Counted from the stretch's first letter, positions 43,305 to 52,283 are shown. The stretch: 64,000 bases of DNA from Roseomonas sp. OT10 (GCF_020991085.1 NZ_CP087719.1:2562001-2626000); one strand, 5' to 3'. Notes: generated by a model from the letters alone, not told the origin. Numbers and translations: made by a program.

Positions 43305-43928
43305 TCAGCGCCTCCGATAGACGCCTCGGCCCAGCCTTTCCAGCGCCCCCCGCAGCGCGGGGTCCGCGATATCGGCCAGACGTTCCGCCACCGGCCCGGG
43401 CAGCGGGGCGGCCTGCCCGGGGCGGAGGACGGGGCGCGGGCCCGGGCGGGCGGGGGCCTGCTGCACGAAGCGCAGCGCCTCCACCGCGACGGCGCCCAGG
43501 GCGGAATTGATCCGCTGCATCAGCTGCGGCCCCAGATGCTGGAGTTCCATGGCCATCGGGCCGGAGCAGGCGATGGTCAGGGTTCCGCGGTTCAGCCGCA
43601 GCGGCACCGTCACCGCCGCCAGGGCCGGTCCGACCAGGGCGGGCCAGTCGGCCATCAGCGCGGCCCCGGCCGGGCTGCGGCGGCGGAAGGCCGGGCGTGT
43701 CAGGCGCGGGACCAGGCTGCCCACCGGGCGCAGCTCCAGATCGGGCCGTCGCGGGGAGTCGGGCAAGGCGGCCCGGCCGGACGGGGGGGACCCGCCCTCC
43801 CCACCCCGGGCCGGGCCGGGCGCGCGCGGCGCGGCGGCCGCCCCGGGCGCGGCCTCCTGGCCGGCGGCGCGGCGGCGTGGCCGGGGCGGGCTTGATCCCG
43901 CGGGCGTCGTGCCCTCCTTGGCAGCCAT
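43305..43928 (-). CDS. dciA: DciA-like DUF721 protein (replicative helicase operator)
   Basis: 207 residues from ATG 43928, which has an excellent GGCGGAGGGG site five bases upstream, inside the mutY coding region. The first 70 residues are a disordered basic arm. The DUF721 domain lies at about residues 75-145: GSLVPRLTRPAFRRRSPAGA, LMADWPALVGPALAAVTVPL and RGTLTIACSGPMAMELQHLG. DciA helps load or operate the replicative helicase DnaB in bacteria that lack DnaC/DnaI. A Pro-rich segment and a short helical end follow. The gene is divergent from mutY with no base between the start codons, and it heads the dciA-dsbA-smc run. Confidence 0.85.
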   Translation of the reverse strand: MAAKEGTTPAGSSPPRPRRRAAGQEAAPGAAAAPRAPGPARGGEGGSPPSGRAALPDSPRRPDLELRPVGSLVPRLTRPAFRRRSPAGAALMADWPALVGPALAAVTVPLRLNRGTLTIACSGPMAMELQHLGPQLMQRINSALGAVAVEALRFVQQAPARPGPRPVLRPGQAAPLPGPVAERLADIADPALRGALERLGRGVYRRR

Positions 43929-45020
43929 ATGCACCCCTCCGCCTCTGCCCTGCTCGCCTGGTACGACCGGCACCGGCGCGACCTCCCCTGGCGCATGCCG
44001 CCCGGCGGCGGAAGCCCGGACCCATACCGCATCTGGCTGTCGGAGGTGATGCTGCAGCAGACCACGGTGGCGGCGGTGGGGCCGCGCTATGCGCGCTTCC
44101 TGGCGCGCTTCCCGACGGTGGAGGCGCTGGCGGCGGCGCCGTGGGAGGCGGTGGCGGCGGAATGGGCCGGGCTCGGCTACTACGCCCGCGCCCGCAACCT
44201 GCACGCGGCGGCGAAGGCGGTGGCGGCGCGCGGCGGCTTCCCGGAGAGCGAGGCGGGGCTGCGCGCCCTGCCCGGCATCGGCGCCTATACCGCCGCCGCC
44301 GTGGCCGCGATCGGCTTCGGCCTGCCCGCCGTGCCGGTGGACGGCAACGTGGAACGGGTGGTGGCGCGCCTCTTCGCCATCCGCGATCCCCTGCCCGGCG
44401 CCCGGCCGAAGCTGGCGCTGCTGGCGCGCGGCTTCCTCGACCAGGCGGAGGTGGTGGCGCGGCCGGGGGATTTCGCCCAGGCGCTGTTCGACCTCGGCGC
44501 CACGCTCTGCACCCCGCGCCGACCCGCCTGCGCCCTGTGCCCCTGGCGCGAGCCCTGCGCGGCGCGGGCGGCCGGGGTGCAGGACGGCCTGCCGGTCAAG
44601 GCGCCGAAAGCGGCGCGGGGGCTGCGGTACGGCACCCATTTCCTGGCGCGCGACCCGGCGGGGCGGCTGCTGTTGCGCCACCGCCCGCCCGAGGGGCTGC
44701 TGGGCGGCATGGCGGAGATCCCCGGCACGCCCTGGCGCGAATCCGGGCCTTGGGAGGCGGCGGAGGCGCTGCCGCACGCCCCGCTGCCGGCGGCGTGGCG
44801 GGAGGCGCCGGGAACCGCACGACACGGCTTCACCCATATGGACGTGGAGATGCGGCTGCTGACGGCACGGGTGGACACCCCTGCCCCGCCGGGCCTGTTC
44901 TGGCTGCCCGAGGCCGAGGCCCGCGCCGCACTGCCCACGCTGATGCGCCGGCTGCTGGCGCTGGACGAGGCCGCCGCGGGCGTGGCACCTGCGCCCCGCC
45001 CCACACGGAGACGCCTGTGA
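43929..45020 (+). CDS. mutY: A/G-specific adenine glycosylase
   Basis: 363 residues. A helix-hairpin-helix base-excision enzyme that removes adenine opposite 8-oxoguanine. LLAWYDRHRRDLPWR begins the core, the catalytic Glu is in LSEVMLQQTTV, the hairpin is LPGIGAYTAAAVAAI and the catalytic Asp is in VPVDGNVERV. The iron-sulfur cluster loop is C-x6-C-x2-C-x5-C (CTPRRPACALCPWREPC). A Nudix-like C-terminal domain with LGGMAEIPGT and HGFTHMDVEM recognises 8-oxoguanine. The start ATG directly abuts the dciA start. The stop overlaps the bioY GTG. Confidence 0.97.
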   Translation: MHPSASALLAWYDRHRRDLPWRMPPGGGSPDPYRIWLSEVMLQQTTVAAVGPRYARFLARFPTVEALAAAPWEAVAAEWAGLGYYARARNLHAAAKAVAARGGFPESEAGLRALPGIGAYTAAAVAAIGFGLPAVPVDGNVERVVARLFAIRDPLPGARPKLALLARGFLDQAEVVARPGDFAQALFDLGATLCTPRRPACALCPWREPCAARAAGVQDGLPVKAPKAARGLRYGTHFLARDPAGRLLLRHRPPEGLLGGMAEIPGTPWRESGPWEAAEALPHAPLPAAWREAPGTARHGFTHMDVEMRLLTARVDTPAPPGLFWLPEAEARAALPTLMRRLLALDEAAAGVAPAPRPTRRRL

Positions 45021-45547
45021 CCACCAGCCTGACCCCCGCCCTCGCCCGGCCGCGCGGCGCCCTGCGCTTCCTGGGCCTTGCCCTGCTCGGCTCCGGCGTG
45101 CTCGCCGCCTCGGCGCAGGTGGCCGTGCCCTTCTGGCCGGTGCCCGCCACGCTGCAGACCCTGGCCGTGCTGCTGCTCGGCGCGCTGGGCGGCTCCCGGC
45201 TCGGCGCCGCCGCGGTCGCGCTCACCCTCGCCCAGGGCGCGCTGGGCCTGCCGGTCTTCGCCGGCGGCACCGCCGGGCCGGCCGTGCTGATGGGCCCGAC
45301 CGCGGGCTACCTGCTGGGCTTCCTGCCCGCCGCCTGGGTCGCGGGCCAAGCGCGCGGCGGCTGGCTGCGGACGGGCGCGACGCTGCTGGCGGCGCACCTG
45401 CTGGTCTTCCTGCCGGGCGTGGCCTGGCTGGCCGGCTTCGTCGGGATGGAGAAGGCGCTGCTGGCGGGCTTCGTGCTGTTCATCCCCGGCACGCTGGTCA
45501 AGACCGGGCTGGCGCTGGCGGGCGTGGCGCTGGCGCGGCGGGGCTGA
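45017..45547 (+). CDS. bioY: Biotin transporter BioY
   Basis: 176 residues from GTG 45017, overlapping the mutY stop (GTGA). Six hydrophobic segments form the substrate-binding S component of an ECF-type vitamin importer. Family features are VAVPFWPVPATLQTLAVLLL near residue 37, GALGLPVFAGGTAGPAVLMG and PTAGYLLGFLPAAW, then FIPGTLVKTGLAL at the end. No bioM or bioN is next to it, so it may work alone or with shared ECF parts. A stem-loop follows its stop. Confidence 0.94.
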   Translation: MTTSLTPALARPRGALRFLGLALLGSGVLAASAQVAVPFWPVPATLQTLAVLLLGALGGSRLGAAAVALTLAQGALGLPVFAGGTAGPAVLMGPTAGYLLGFLPAAWVAGQARGGWLRTGATLLAAHLLVFLPGVAWLAGFVGMEKALLAGFVLFIPGTLVKTGLALAGVALARRG

Positions 45548-45558
45548 CGCGACGGGTC

Positions 45559-45582
45559 CGGGGGGCGGCCCTCAGCCCCCCG
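45559..45582. terminator. Stem-loop between bioY and ccrM
   Basis: An 8-bp GC stem (CGGGGGGC / GCCCCCCG) with an 8-base loop that contains the ccrM stop triplet (45572-45574). It lies between convergent bioY and ccrM and probably terminates both. Confidence 0.6.
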
Positions 45583-46654
45583 CGACCTCCGCGCGGTACT
45601 CGTCCAGCACGCGCAGCGAGCCGTCGCGGCGCTCGACGTGCCAGAAGGTCCAGCCATTGCAGGTCGGCGCCTCCTGCACCTCCGCGCCGACCTTGTGGAT
45701 CGAGCCGGTGACGCGGCCGCAGCGCAGCGTCCCGTCCGCGCCCACCTCCGCCTTCCAGCGCCGGTGCCGGTCGGTCAGCTTCGATCCCGCCGGGACCAGC
45801 CCGCGCTCGACCAGCGTGCCGAAGGGGATGCGCGGCTGCTCGCGCTTCGCCGGCAGGGCGAGGGCGAGGCTTTCCGGCAGCGGCTCGATCGCGTCCAGCC
45901 GGGCCTGGGCGGCGGCGGCGTAGTCCGGGTCGCGCTCGATGCCGACGAAGCGGCGGCCGAGCCGCTTCGCCACCGCCGCCGTCGTGCCGCTGCCCAGAAA
46001 GGGGTCCAGCACCACCTCGCCGGGCGAGGTGCAGGACAGGATCACCCGGTGCAGCAGCGCCTCCGGCTTCTGCGTCGGATGCACCTTGCGCCCCGCCGCG
46101 TCGCGCAGCCGTTCGCCGCCGGTGCAGAGCGGGATCAGCCAGTCGCTGCGCATCTGCAGGTCGTCGTTCAGCGCCTTCATGGCGGCGTAGTTGAACCGGT
46201 AGCGGCTCTCGGGACCGCGCGAGGCCCAGATCAGCGTCTCGTGCGCGTTGGTGAAGCGGCGGCCGCGGAAGTTCGGCATGGGGTTCGACTTGCGCCAGAT
46301 CACGTCGTTCAGGATCCAGTAGCCGAGGTCCTGCAACGCCGTGCCGAGGCGGAAGACGTTGTGGTAGGCGCCGATCACCCAGATCGTGCCGTCCTTGCGC
46401 AGCACGCGGCGACACTCGGTCAGCCAGGCGCGGGTGAAGGCGTCATAGGCGGGGAAGCTGTCGAAGCGGTCCCAGGCGTCGTCCACCCCGTCCACCATGC
46501 CGCCCTCGGGGCGCTTCAGGTCGCCCTTGAGCTGCAGGTTGTAGGGCGGGTCCGCGAAGATCGCATGCACCGAGGCCGGCGGCAGGGACCGGAGCATGTC
46601 GAGGCAATCGCCGACCAGAATCTGGTCCAGCGTCAGGTCGATTCCGGTCCCCAA
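45572..46654 (-). CDS. ccrM: CcrM-type DNA adenine methyltransferase (GANTC)
   Basis: 360 residues if started at TTG 46654, which has GAGGGGGAG nine bases upstream; no ATG or GTG fits the family start. Conserved parts: [15 protein letters not shown], the catalytic DPPY in [50 protein letters not shown], the AdoMet loop [17 protein letters not shown], and a C-terminal RAMA domain ([17 protein letters not shown], then [12 protein letters not shown]). In alphaproteobacteria CcrM methylates GANTC once per cell cycle and controls cell-cycle genes. It is downstream of rnhB, the common alphaproteobacterial pairing. Confidence 0.94.
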   Translation of the reverse strand: MGTGIDLTLDQILVGDCLDMLRSLPPASVHAIFADPPYNLQLKGDLKRPEGGMVDGVDDAWDRFDSFPAYDAFTRAWLTECRRVLRKDGTIWVIGAYHNVFRLGTALQDLGYWILNDVIWRKSNPMPNFRGRRFTNAHETLIWASRGPESRYRFNYAAMKALNDDLQMRSDWLIPLCTGGERLRDAAGRKVHPTQKPEALLHRVILSCTSPGEVVLDPFLGSGTTAAVAKRLGRRFVGIERDPDYAAAAQARLDAIEPLPESLALALPAKREQPRIPFGTLVERGLVPAGSKLTDRHRRWKAEVGADGTLRCGRVTGSIHKVGAEVQEAPTCNGWTFWHVERRDGSLRVLDEYRAEVAGG

Positions 46655-46728
46655 GCGTCGCAACTCCCCCTCGTGCCCCCGGGGGGCGTCCCCCGAGTCG
46701 GCAAGTTGCGCGAGGGCGACTCGCGGCG

Positions 46729-47541
46729 TCAAGCGGGCCTCGGGAACCCCAGCAAATCCAGGGATTCCACGGGCATGGCGGGTGAGTCGGCGGGGTGCGA
46801 CGCGGCGACGCGGGCGGGCGACGCGGCGGACAGGCCATTCCTCGCGGCACTTGCCGCGACGTCGTCCCGCGCGGCACTTGCCGCGACGTCGTCCCGCGCG
46901 GCACTTGCCGCGACGCGCGCCCACGCCGCCTCCACGGGCGCGAAGCCGCGCCGGTGCTGCGGACAGGGGCCGAGCCGCTCCAGCGCAGCGCGATGCGCGG
47001 GCGTCGGGTACCCGGCGTGCAGCGCGAAGCCATAGCCGGGATGACGCGCATCGAAGCGCACCATGGCACGGTCGCGCAGCACCTTCGCCACGATGGAGGC
47101 GGCGGCGATGGACAGCGAGAGGCCGTCGCCCTTCACCACGCAGCGCACGGCGCAGGGCAGGTGGTGCGGCGGCCGCGGCGCCATGTTGCCGTCCACCAGG
47201 GCAAGATCGGGCGGCAGGCCCAGCCGGGCCACCGCGCGGCGCATGGCGAGATGCGTGGCGCGCAGGATGTTGAGCGCGCCGATCTCGGCGGCCGTGGCGG
47301 CGCCCCAGCCGATCCGCGCCTCGCCTGCACGGGCGGCGGCGCGCAGCGCGGCGAAGGCGGCTTCGCGCCGGCGGGCATCGAGGCGCTTGCTGTCGTCCAG
47401 CAGCGCGGCCAGCGCGCCCGGGGGGGCGCGGCGGAACACCACGGCGCCCGCCAGGACCGGGCCGGCGAGCGGTCCGCGGCCCGCCTCGTCCACCCCGGCG
47501 ACGAGCCCGCCGGCAGCGCTTTCCAAGGTGAAGTCGGGCAT
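46729..47541 (-). CDS. rnhB: Ribonuclease HII
   Basis: 270 residues from ATG 47541. It cuts RNA in RNA-DNA hybrids and single ribonucleotides in DNA. The catalytic acids are in [26 protein letters not shown] and LALVDGNM, with [16 protein letters not shown] following. The core ends near residue 210 with [11 protein letters not shown]. After it comes an unusual extension of about 55 residues containing a 9-residue repeat (RDDVAASAA) encoded by a 27-base DNA repeat. Family members usually stop near 200-220 residues. ccrM follows on the same strand. Confidence 0.95.
   Translation of the reverse strand: MPDFTLESAAGGLVAGVDEAGRGPLAGPVLAGAVVFRRAPPGALAALLDDSKRLDARRREAAFAALRAAARAGEARIGWGAATAAEIGALNILRATHLAMRRAVARLGLPPDLALVDGNMAPRPPHHLPCAVRCVVKGDGLSLSIAAASIVAKVLRDRAMVRFDARHPGYGFALHAGYPTPAHRAALERLGPCPQHRRGFAPVEAAWARVAASAARDDVAASAARDDVAASAARNGLSAASPARVAASHPADSPAMPVESLDLLGFPRPA
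46844..46915. repeat. 27-base tandem repeat in the 3' end of rnhB
   Basis: Two exact 27-base copies (46844-46870 and 46871-46897, each starting GCGGCACTTGCCGCG) and an 18-base partial third copy up to 46915. The period is a multiple of three, so each copy adds nine residues to the RNase HII tail and copy-number changes keep the frame. Each unit also contains its own short dyad, CGGCacttGCCG. Confidence 0.9.
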
Positions 47542-47743
47542 GCGGGCCTCGTCTCGCCGCTCTGACGCGCCTCCCCGCCAGCGGCGGTCGCGCGCCGTTT
47601 GAGCCGATGCGGCCGCGCGTCGCAAGACGGCCCGGGGGGGGTGGACAGGCATGGCCGCCTGCCCGCCGGTTCATCCACCCCGGTGGCGGATGGCCCCGCC
47701 TGCGGACCCCCCCCCTGCCGTCCCGGCGGCGCGGGGCGCGCCG

Positions 47744-48679
47744 TCAGAGCCCGCGCGTCAGCAGCTCGTCCCCCGGGCGCAGCAGCCCCGCCCCGGCGGC
47801 GCGGAGGAAACGGATCGCCCTCGCATCGCCCTCCAGCGTGGCGCGCAGGAAGGCGACCGTCAGCCCGGCGGCGCGCTCGTGATAGGTCGGGTCGGACCAG
47901 CGGGCGCCGGCCGCCGGCTCGTCCGCGAAGGAGGCATGCACCGCGCCGTCCAGCACCGCCAGCGCGCCAGGCACCTCCGACTGCTCGAAGGGCTCGCGGC
48001 GCTGCACGGCCCGCACGCCCTCCAGCCAGCCGTCATCGGCCGTCCCGGTGACGAACAGCATCGGCGCGGCATAGCCGCCATAGGCCAGCCGGGGCGGCAG
48101 CCCGCGGGCCACGATGGGGGAGAGCGCGACACCCGCCTTCAGGCGGCGCTCCGGCAGGGGCAGGCCGCGCGCCCCACCGGGGATGCGCTGGCCCAGCATG
48201 TGCTGCACCACCCAGGCGCCGTAGGAATGCCCGGCGATGGACAGGCGCTGCGGGTCGGCGCGCGGCGGCAGCCGGTCCAGCGCGAAGAGCACGTCCTGCA
48301 GCCGGTCCACGGCGCGGCCGACATCCAGCGCGGCCGCCGCGAAGGCCGTGCGGTCCCCCGCGCGCCACAGGCTGTCGTCGGTGCCCGGATGCTGGAGATG
48401 GATGGCCAGGAAGCCCGCCTCGGCCAGCGCCCGGCCGAGGTAGCCGAGCCCGTCGCGTGAACCGCCCAGCCCATGGCTGATCAGCACCGTGGGGGCCGGG
48501 CCGTCGCCCGCGGGCTCGCGGATCAGCACGGGGATGTCGCGCGCACGCCGCGCATCGTGCCAGACGGCACGGGCCTCGGGCGCCGCGGCAGCGGCGGCGG
48601 CCAGCAGCAGGCCGGGCGTGGCCCCCAGCGCCGCGCGCCGGGTCAGCCCTGCGCCGGTGGCATGTCGTACATTCGCCAT
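47744..48679 (-). CDS. Exported alpha/beta hydrolase
   Basis: 311 residues. A twin-arginine-like leader (LTRRAALGATPGLLLAAAAA) precedes an alpha/beta hydrolase of the dienelactone-hydrolase/PAF-acetylhydrolase-like group. The oxyanion strand is TVLISHGLGGSRDG, the nucleophile elbow is GHSYGAW, the probable acid is in LFVTGTADDGW and the catalytic His in LDGAVHASFADE. It is likely periplasmic, with ester substrates unknown. Its start overlaps the end of the GNAT gene by 37 bases on the same strand, so it ends a three-gene run Nudix-GNAT-hydrolase. Confidence 0.85.
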   Translation of the reverse strand: MANVRHATGAGLTRRAALGATPGLLLAAAAAAAPEARAVWHDARRARDIPVLIREPAGDGPAPTVLISHGLGGSRDGLGYLGRALAEAGFLAIHLQHPGTDDSLWRAGDRTAFAAAALDVGRAVDRLQDVLFALDRLPPRADPQRLSIAGHSYGAWVVQHMLGQRIPGGARGLPLPERRLKAGVALSPIVARGLPPRLAYGGYAAPMLFVTGTADDGWLEGVRAVQRREPFEQSEVPGALAVLDGAVHASFADEPAAGARWSDPTYHERAAGLTVAFLRATLEGDARAIRFLRAAGAGLLRPGDELLTRGL

Positions 48680-49101
48680 GCGGTCAGCTTCGCGGTGCGG
48701 TCGTAGACCGCCCGCGCCCTCGAATTGTCCTCGGCCGTGATCCAGCGGACCACCGACCAGCCGCGGGTCCGTGCCTCGGCAGCCAGCGCCGCGAGAAGCG
48801 CGTCGGCCACGCCCTTCCCCCGCATCTGGGGATCGACGAAGAGATCGTCCAGGAAACCGCCGGTCGTGGCGGAGAGCGGCCGGGCGAAGGCGCGGAAATG
48901 CGCGAGGCCGACGGCGCGGCCCGCCGCGTCCTCGGCGATCAGCGCCTCCGTCTCATGCGCCGGGTCCAGGATCCAGGCCCAGACGCGCGCGCGCATCTCC
49001 GGGGTCTGGGCCACGCGGTAGAATTCGGCGTAGCCCGCATAGAGCCGCTCCCAGTCGGCGCGGTGGCGCGGCTCCAGCGGGACGATGCGGATCTCGCTCA
49101 T
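48643..49101 (-). CDS. GNAT N-acetyltransferase
   Basis: 152 residues from ATG 49101. The GNAT fold is clear: IRIVPLEPRHRADWERLYAGY at the start, the strand GGFLDDLFVDPQMRGKGVAD with the acetyl-CoA loop (RGKGVA), and the last strand WITAEDNSRARAVYDRTAKL. It transfers acetyl from acetyl-CoA to an amine; the acceptor is unknown. The start overlaps the Nudix gene stop by 4 bases and the end overlaps the hydrolase by 37 bases, showing a tight transcript. Confidence 0.9.
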   Translation of the reverse strand: MSEIRIVPLEPRHRADWERLYAGYAEFYRVAQTPEMRARVWAWILDPAHETEALIAEDAAGRAVGLAHFRAFARPLSATTGGFLDDLFVDPQMRGKGVADALLAALAAEARTRGWSVVRWITAEDNSRARAVYDRTAKLTAWRMYDMPPAQG

Positions 49102-49718
49102 GGTGTTTCTTCCTTGACGGTCAGCCATCCCAGCCGGCGCGCGGCCAGCAGCAGGGCGGAGACATGCATGGCCTGGGGCAGCAGCCCCTCGTGCAGGCGG
49201 TCCAGCACCTCCCGCCAGGGATGCAGCTCCACGGCGATGTCCTCGCCCGGTCCCGGCGCCGGCTCGGCGACCCGGCGGCAGCCCAGGGCGAGGAGGCTGT
49301 GGCAGCGGTTGCGGTGCGTCGCCGTGTTGGGCGAGAGGGTGGCGACGTGCCGCCACTCCACGGCCTGGTGGCCCGTCTCCTCCATCAGCTCGCGCGCGCC
49401 GGCCGCCAAGGGCTCCTCGTCGCCGTCGACGCCGCCCGCCGGCAGCTCCAGCGAGGGGCCGCGCAGCCCGTGGCGGTACTGGCGGACGAGCACCAGCCGG
49501 TCGTCCGCGGTCAGCGCCACCACCTGCACCCAGTCGGGATAGGCGAGGGTATAGAAGGGATCCAGGCGATGGCCACGCGCATCCTCCACCGCGTCCGCGG
49601 TGACGTCGATCCAGCGGTCGCGCAGCGCGGTGCGGCTGTGCAGCAGGGTCCAGGGTCGCAAGCGCGGGGGTTCCCAGGGGGGCGGCGACAGCAGGCCGCG
49701 CGCGGCCGGGCGCGTCAA
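49098..49718 (-). CDS. Nudix hydrolase, ADP-ribose pyrophosphatase-like
   Basis: 206 residues if started at TTG 49718; the start is uncertain because no ATG is near. The Nudix box is complete in GGVDGDEEPLAAGAREL followed by MEETG, with VQVVALTADDRLVLVRQYRH before it. The layout (FYTLAYPDWV, then the box about 60 residues later) resembles ADP-ribose pyrophosphatases that recycle nucleotide sugars. The first 25 residues are Pro/Arg-rich and may not be translated. It overlaps the GNAT gene by 4 bases. Confidence 0.85.
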   Translation of the reverse strand: MTRPAARGLLSPPPWEPPRLRPWTLLHSRTALRDRWIDVTADAVEDARGHRLDPFYTLAYPDWVQVVALTADDRLVLVRQYRHGLRGPSLELPAGGVDGDEEPLAAGARELMEETGHQAVEWRHVATLSPNTATHRNRCHSLLALGCRRVAEPAPGPGEDIAVELHPWREVLDRLHEGLLPQAMHVSALLLAARRLGWLTVKEETP

Positions 49719-49960
49719 GCAGCCCCCCCCGGTCCGGCAGCCACGCGGTCCGGCAGTCGCCCGGTCAGCCGGCCGCCCGGTCCGGCGGCATCCGGTCCGG
49801 CGGCACCCGGGGCCCCCGGGCCCGGCGGCCGGGCGGTGGCGGCGTCCCCGCCCCTGCGCCCGGGGCGGCACCCCGCGGCGATACCGCCCGCGCAACGGTT
49901 CCGCCCCGGCGTGCTGCGCGCCCTTGTCGGGCGCGCGGCGGGTTTGGTAGGCACCGCAGC

Positions 49961-50515
49961 GTGCTGCAACGTCGACGCATCTTCCGGCCCGCCCCCCAAC
50001 CACGCCGCTGGCGGGGCCTGTTCCTCGTCGCCGCGGCGGTCGTGGTGGTCGCGCTGTTCTCCGGGGTGGGGATCCCCACCAACCTGCTCGGCTCCGCGCC
50101 CAGCGAGCAGCGCCTGACGGTGACGCCGGGCGAGGTGCGCGTGGTGGACGGGGAGACGCTTCGCCTGGGCGACCGCGTCGTGCGGCTCGAGGGGGTGGAG
50201 GCGCCCGTGCGCGGCCAGTCCTGCTCCGACCCGGCGGGCCGCAGCTTCGATTGCGGCGCCCGCGCGGCCGAGCGGCTGGCGGAGATGGTGGCGGAACGGC
50301 CGCTGACCTGCCGGGTGGAGCGGCACGATGCCTTCCGCCGGGCCTACGGCCTTTGCGAGGCCGGCGGGACGGCGATCAACCGGGTGCTGGTCGCCGAAGG
50401 CTGGGCCCTCGCCTCCTCCGACGATTTCGAGGAGCAGGAGACGGCCGCGAGGACGTCCGGGCGTGGCCTCTGGGCCCGGGGCGGCCGCCTGCCGCAGGGG
50501 TGGCACGGGCGCTGA
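49961..50515 (+). CDS. Membrane-anchored thermonuclease-like (SNase) protein
   Basis: 184 residues from GTG 49961; ribosome site weak. One membrane helix at about residues 20-42 ([18 protein letters not shown]) anchors an outward-facing OB-fold like staphylococcal nuclease: [59 protein letters not shown] and [13 protein letters not shown]. The key residues are partly changed: the usual D-G-D-T is DGETL and the second-site Arg lies in EGVEAPVR. It may therefore bind rather than cut. It is upstream of gltA in the same direction, with a 140-base gap. Confidence 0.8.
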   Translation: MLQRRRIFRPAPQPRRWRGLFLVAAAVVVVALFSGVGIPTNLLGSAPSEQRLTVTPGEVRVVDGETLRLGDRVVRLEGVEAPVRGQSCSDPAGRSFDCGARAAERLAEMVAERPLTCRVERHDAFRRAYGLCEAGGTAINRVLVAEGWALASSDDFEEQETAARTSGRGLWARGGRLPQGWHGR

Positions 50516-50556
50516 GCGCCGCGCGACCCTGCGGGGACGGACCGCACCGGTCCGGA

Positions 50557-50586
50557 TGGACAAGCCCCGGCACCGGGGCATATTTG
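50557..50586 (+). promoter_or_regulatory. Possible gltA promoter with a perfect dyad in the spacer
   Basis: TGGACA (50557-50562) resembles a -35 box, and TATTTG (50581-50586) 18 bases later is a weak -10. The spacer holds a perfect palindrome, GCCCCGG-CA-CCGGGGC (50564-50579). It could be an operator on gltA or the terminator of the nuclease-like gene that ends at 50515. Confidence 0.35.
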
Positions 50587-50655
50587 CACTGCAACATCCC
50601 GGGGACGCCCCCCGTCCAGGCGGGGCTGGCCGAACCCAGTCCGAGGAATCAGGCC

Positions 50656-51963
50656 ATGAGCACCAATGCCAACGGGTCCGTCACGATCACGGTCGACGGA
50701 TCGAACCGCAGCAGTTCGGCTCCCCTGATCCAGGGCTCGATCGGTCCGGCGGTCGCGGACATCCGCAAGATCTACGCCGACCTCGGCATCTTCACCTTCG
50801 ATCCGGGCTTCGGCATGACCGCGGCCTGCGACAGCAAGATCACCTACATCGACGGCGACCAGGGCGTGCTGCTCTACCGCGGCTATCCGATCGAGCAGCT
50901 CGCGGAGAAGTCCGACTTCGTCGAGGTCTCCTACCTCCTGCTCTATGGCGAGCTGCCCACCAAGGAGGAGCTGGAGAAGTTCCGCCGCGGCGTGACGATG
51001 CACACGATGGTGCACGAGCAGCTGCGCCGCTTCTTCGACGGCTTCCGCCGCGACGCGCACCCGATGGCCATCCTGTGCGGCGTGGTCGGCGCCCTCTCCG
51101 CCTTCTATCACGACAGCCTGGACATCAACGACCCGCAGCAGCGCGAGATCGCGGCCTTCCGCCTGATCGCCAAGGTGCCGACGATCGCGGCCTGGGCCTA
51201 CAAGTACTCGATCGGCCAGCCCTTCGTGTATCCGCGCAACGACCTGAGCTACGCCGAGAACTTCCTGTACATGCTCAACGCCGTGCCGGCGGAGGAATAC
51301 AAGGTCAGCCCGGTCCTGGCCCGCGCCATGGACCGCATCCTGGTCCTGCACGCCGACCACGAGCAGAACGCCTCCACCTCGACGGTGCGGCTGGCGGGCT
51401 CGACCGGCGCCAACCCCTTCGCCTGCATCGCCGCCGGCATCGCCGCGCTGTGGGGCCCCGCCCATGGCGGCGCCAACGAGGCGGTGCTGAAGATGCTGAC
51501 CGAGATCGGCAGCCCGGAGAACATCCCGGCCTTCATCGAGAAGGTGAAGGACAAGCACTCGGGCGTGAAGCTGATGGGCTTCGGCCACCGGGTCTACAAG
51601 AACTTCGACCCGCGCGCGAAGATCATGCAGGCGACCTGCCACGAGGTGCTGGCGGAGCTGGGCATCAAGGACGAGCCGCTGCTCGACATGGCGGTGGAGA
51701 TGGAGCGGATCGCCCTGTCGGACGAATACTTCATCAGCCGCAAGCTGTACCCGAACGTGGACTTCTATTCCGGCATCATCCTCAAGGCGATGGGCATCCC
51801 CACCCACATGTTCACCGTGCTCTTCGCCGTGGCCCGCACCGTGGGCTGGGTGAGCCAGTGGAAGGAGATGATCGAGGATCCGGCGCAGCGCATCGGCCGC
51901 CCGCGGCAGGTCTATACCGGCGCCACCACGCGTGATTTCGTCAGCCTCGACCAGCGCGGCTGA
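50656..51963 (+). CDS. gltA: Citrate synthase
   Basis: 435 residues from ATG 50656. It condenses oxaloacetate and acetyl-CoA to citrate, opening the TCA cycle. It is the type II, NADH-regulated hexamer type by length. An N-terminal beta domain ([20 protein letters not shown]) is followed by the helical core with the three catalytic segments [27 protein letters not shown] and [16 protein letters not shown], and the end [20 protein letters not shown]. All residues expected for substrate binding look present. The gene is single and followed by a clear Rho-independent terminator. Confidence 0.98.
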   Translation: MSTNANGSVTITVDGSNRSSSAPLIQGSIGPAVADIRKIYADLGIFTFDPGFGMTAACDSKITYIDGDQGVLLYRGYPIEQLAEKSDFVEVSYLLLYGELPTKEELEKFRRGVTMHTMVHEQLRRFFDGFRRDAHPMAILCGVVGALSAFYHDSLDINDPQQREIAAFRLIAKVPTIAAWAYKYSIGQPFVYPRNDLSYAENFLYMLNAVPAEEYKVSPVLARAMDRILVLHADHEQNASTSTVRLAGSTGANPFACIAAGIAALWGPAHGGANEAVLKMLTEIGSPENIPAFIEKVKDKHSGVKLMGFGHRVYKNFDPRAKIMQATCHEVLAELGIKDEPLLDMAVEMERIALSDEYFISRKLYPNVDFYSGIILKAMGIPTHMFTVLFAVARTVGWVSQWKEMIEDPAQRIGRPRQVYTGATTRDFVSLDQRG

Positions 51964-52019
51964 TCCAGGGGGGTCGGGCGGCAGCGCCCGACTCGCTTCC
52001 AGCGGCCTTTCCGGCCTGC

Positions 52020-52050
52020 AAGCCCGTCGCTTGGTGCGGCGGGCTTTTTT
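52020..52050 (+). terminator. Rho-independent terminator of gltA
   Basis: AAGCCCGTCGC pairs with GCGGCGGGCTT (one G-U pair) around the five-base loop TTGGT, and a run of six T follows (52045-52050). It is 56 bases after the gltA stop and is the best classical terminator in the window. Confidence 0.92.
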
Positions 52051-52283
52051 GTTGCGCGAACGAGATTCTGCCGTGGTGCCACAACAACGACGGCCAAGCA
52101 CCTGATTAAGGGAAGATCACGGCAAAAATCGCCGAACGGATATTCAAGTCACGATCAAGTTATCACGAAAATGTGATTTCAACCTTTGCGAGCATGGTTA
52201 ATCGAACAACTCCTTATGCTTGTCTTTTGTCAATTTTTTGGCATTTTGTTCCTCTATAAGTTGAGTTCCGGGGGATAATTCTC
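52051..52283 (+). promoter_or_regulatory. AT-rich control region of the unknown gene at 52284
   Basis: This stretch is strikingly AT-rich for this genome; I count 42 G or C in the 120 bases 52141-52260. It contains a perfect dyad ATCAC-GAAAAT-GTGAT at 52162-52177, a likely operator half-site pair, and T-rich tracts around 52224-52250 with TATAAG at 52255-52260. GGGGGA at 52270-52275 is a ribosome-binding site for the GTG at 52284. No coding sequence is apparent on either strand. Confidence 0.55.

Noticed and set aside
46844-46915. CRISPR-like array
   Set aside because: The repeats are directly adjacent 27-mers without spacers and lie inside the rnhB coding frame; no cas genes are present.
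45572-47674. A 700-codon frame joining ccrM with sequence antiparallel in frame to rnhB
   Set aside because: The N-terminal 330 codons are out of frame with rnhB on the same strand and have no family features; only the CcrM part is real.
49719-49960. Direct repeats of a GGTCCGGCGGCAxCCGG type as a possible regulatory array
   Set aside because: They are short and imperfect in extremely GC-rich sequence, so chance similarity is likely.
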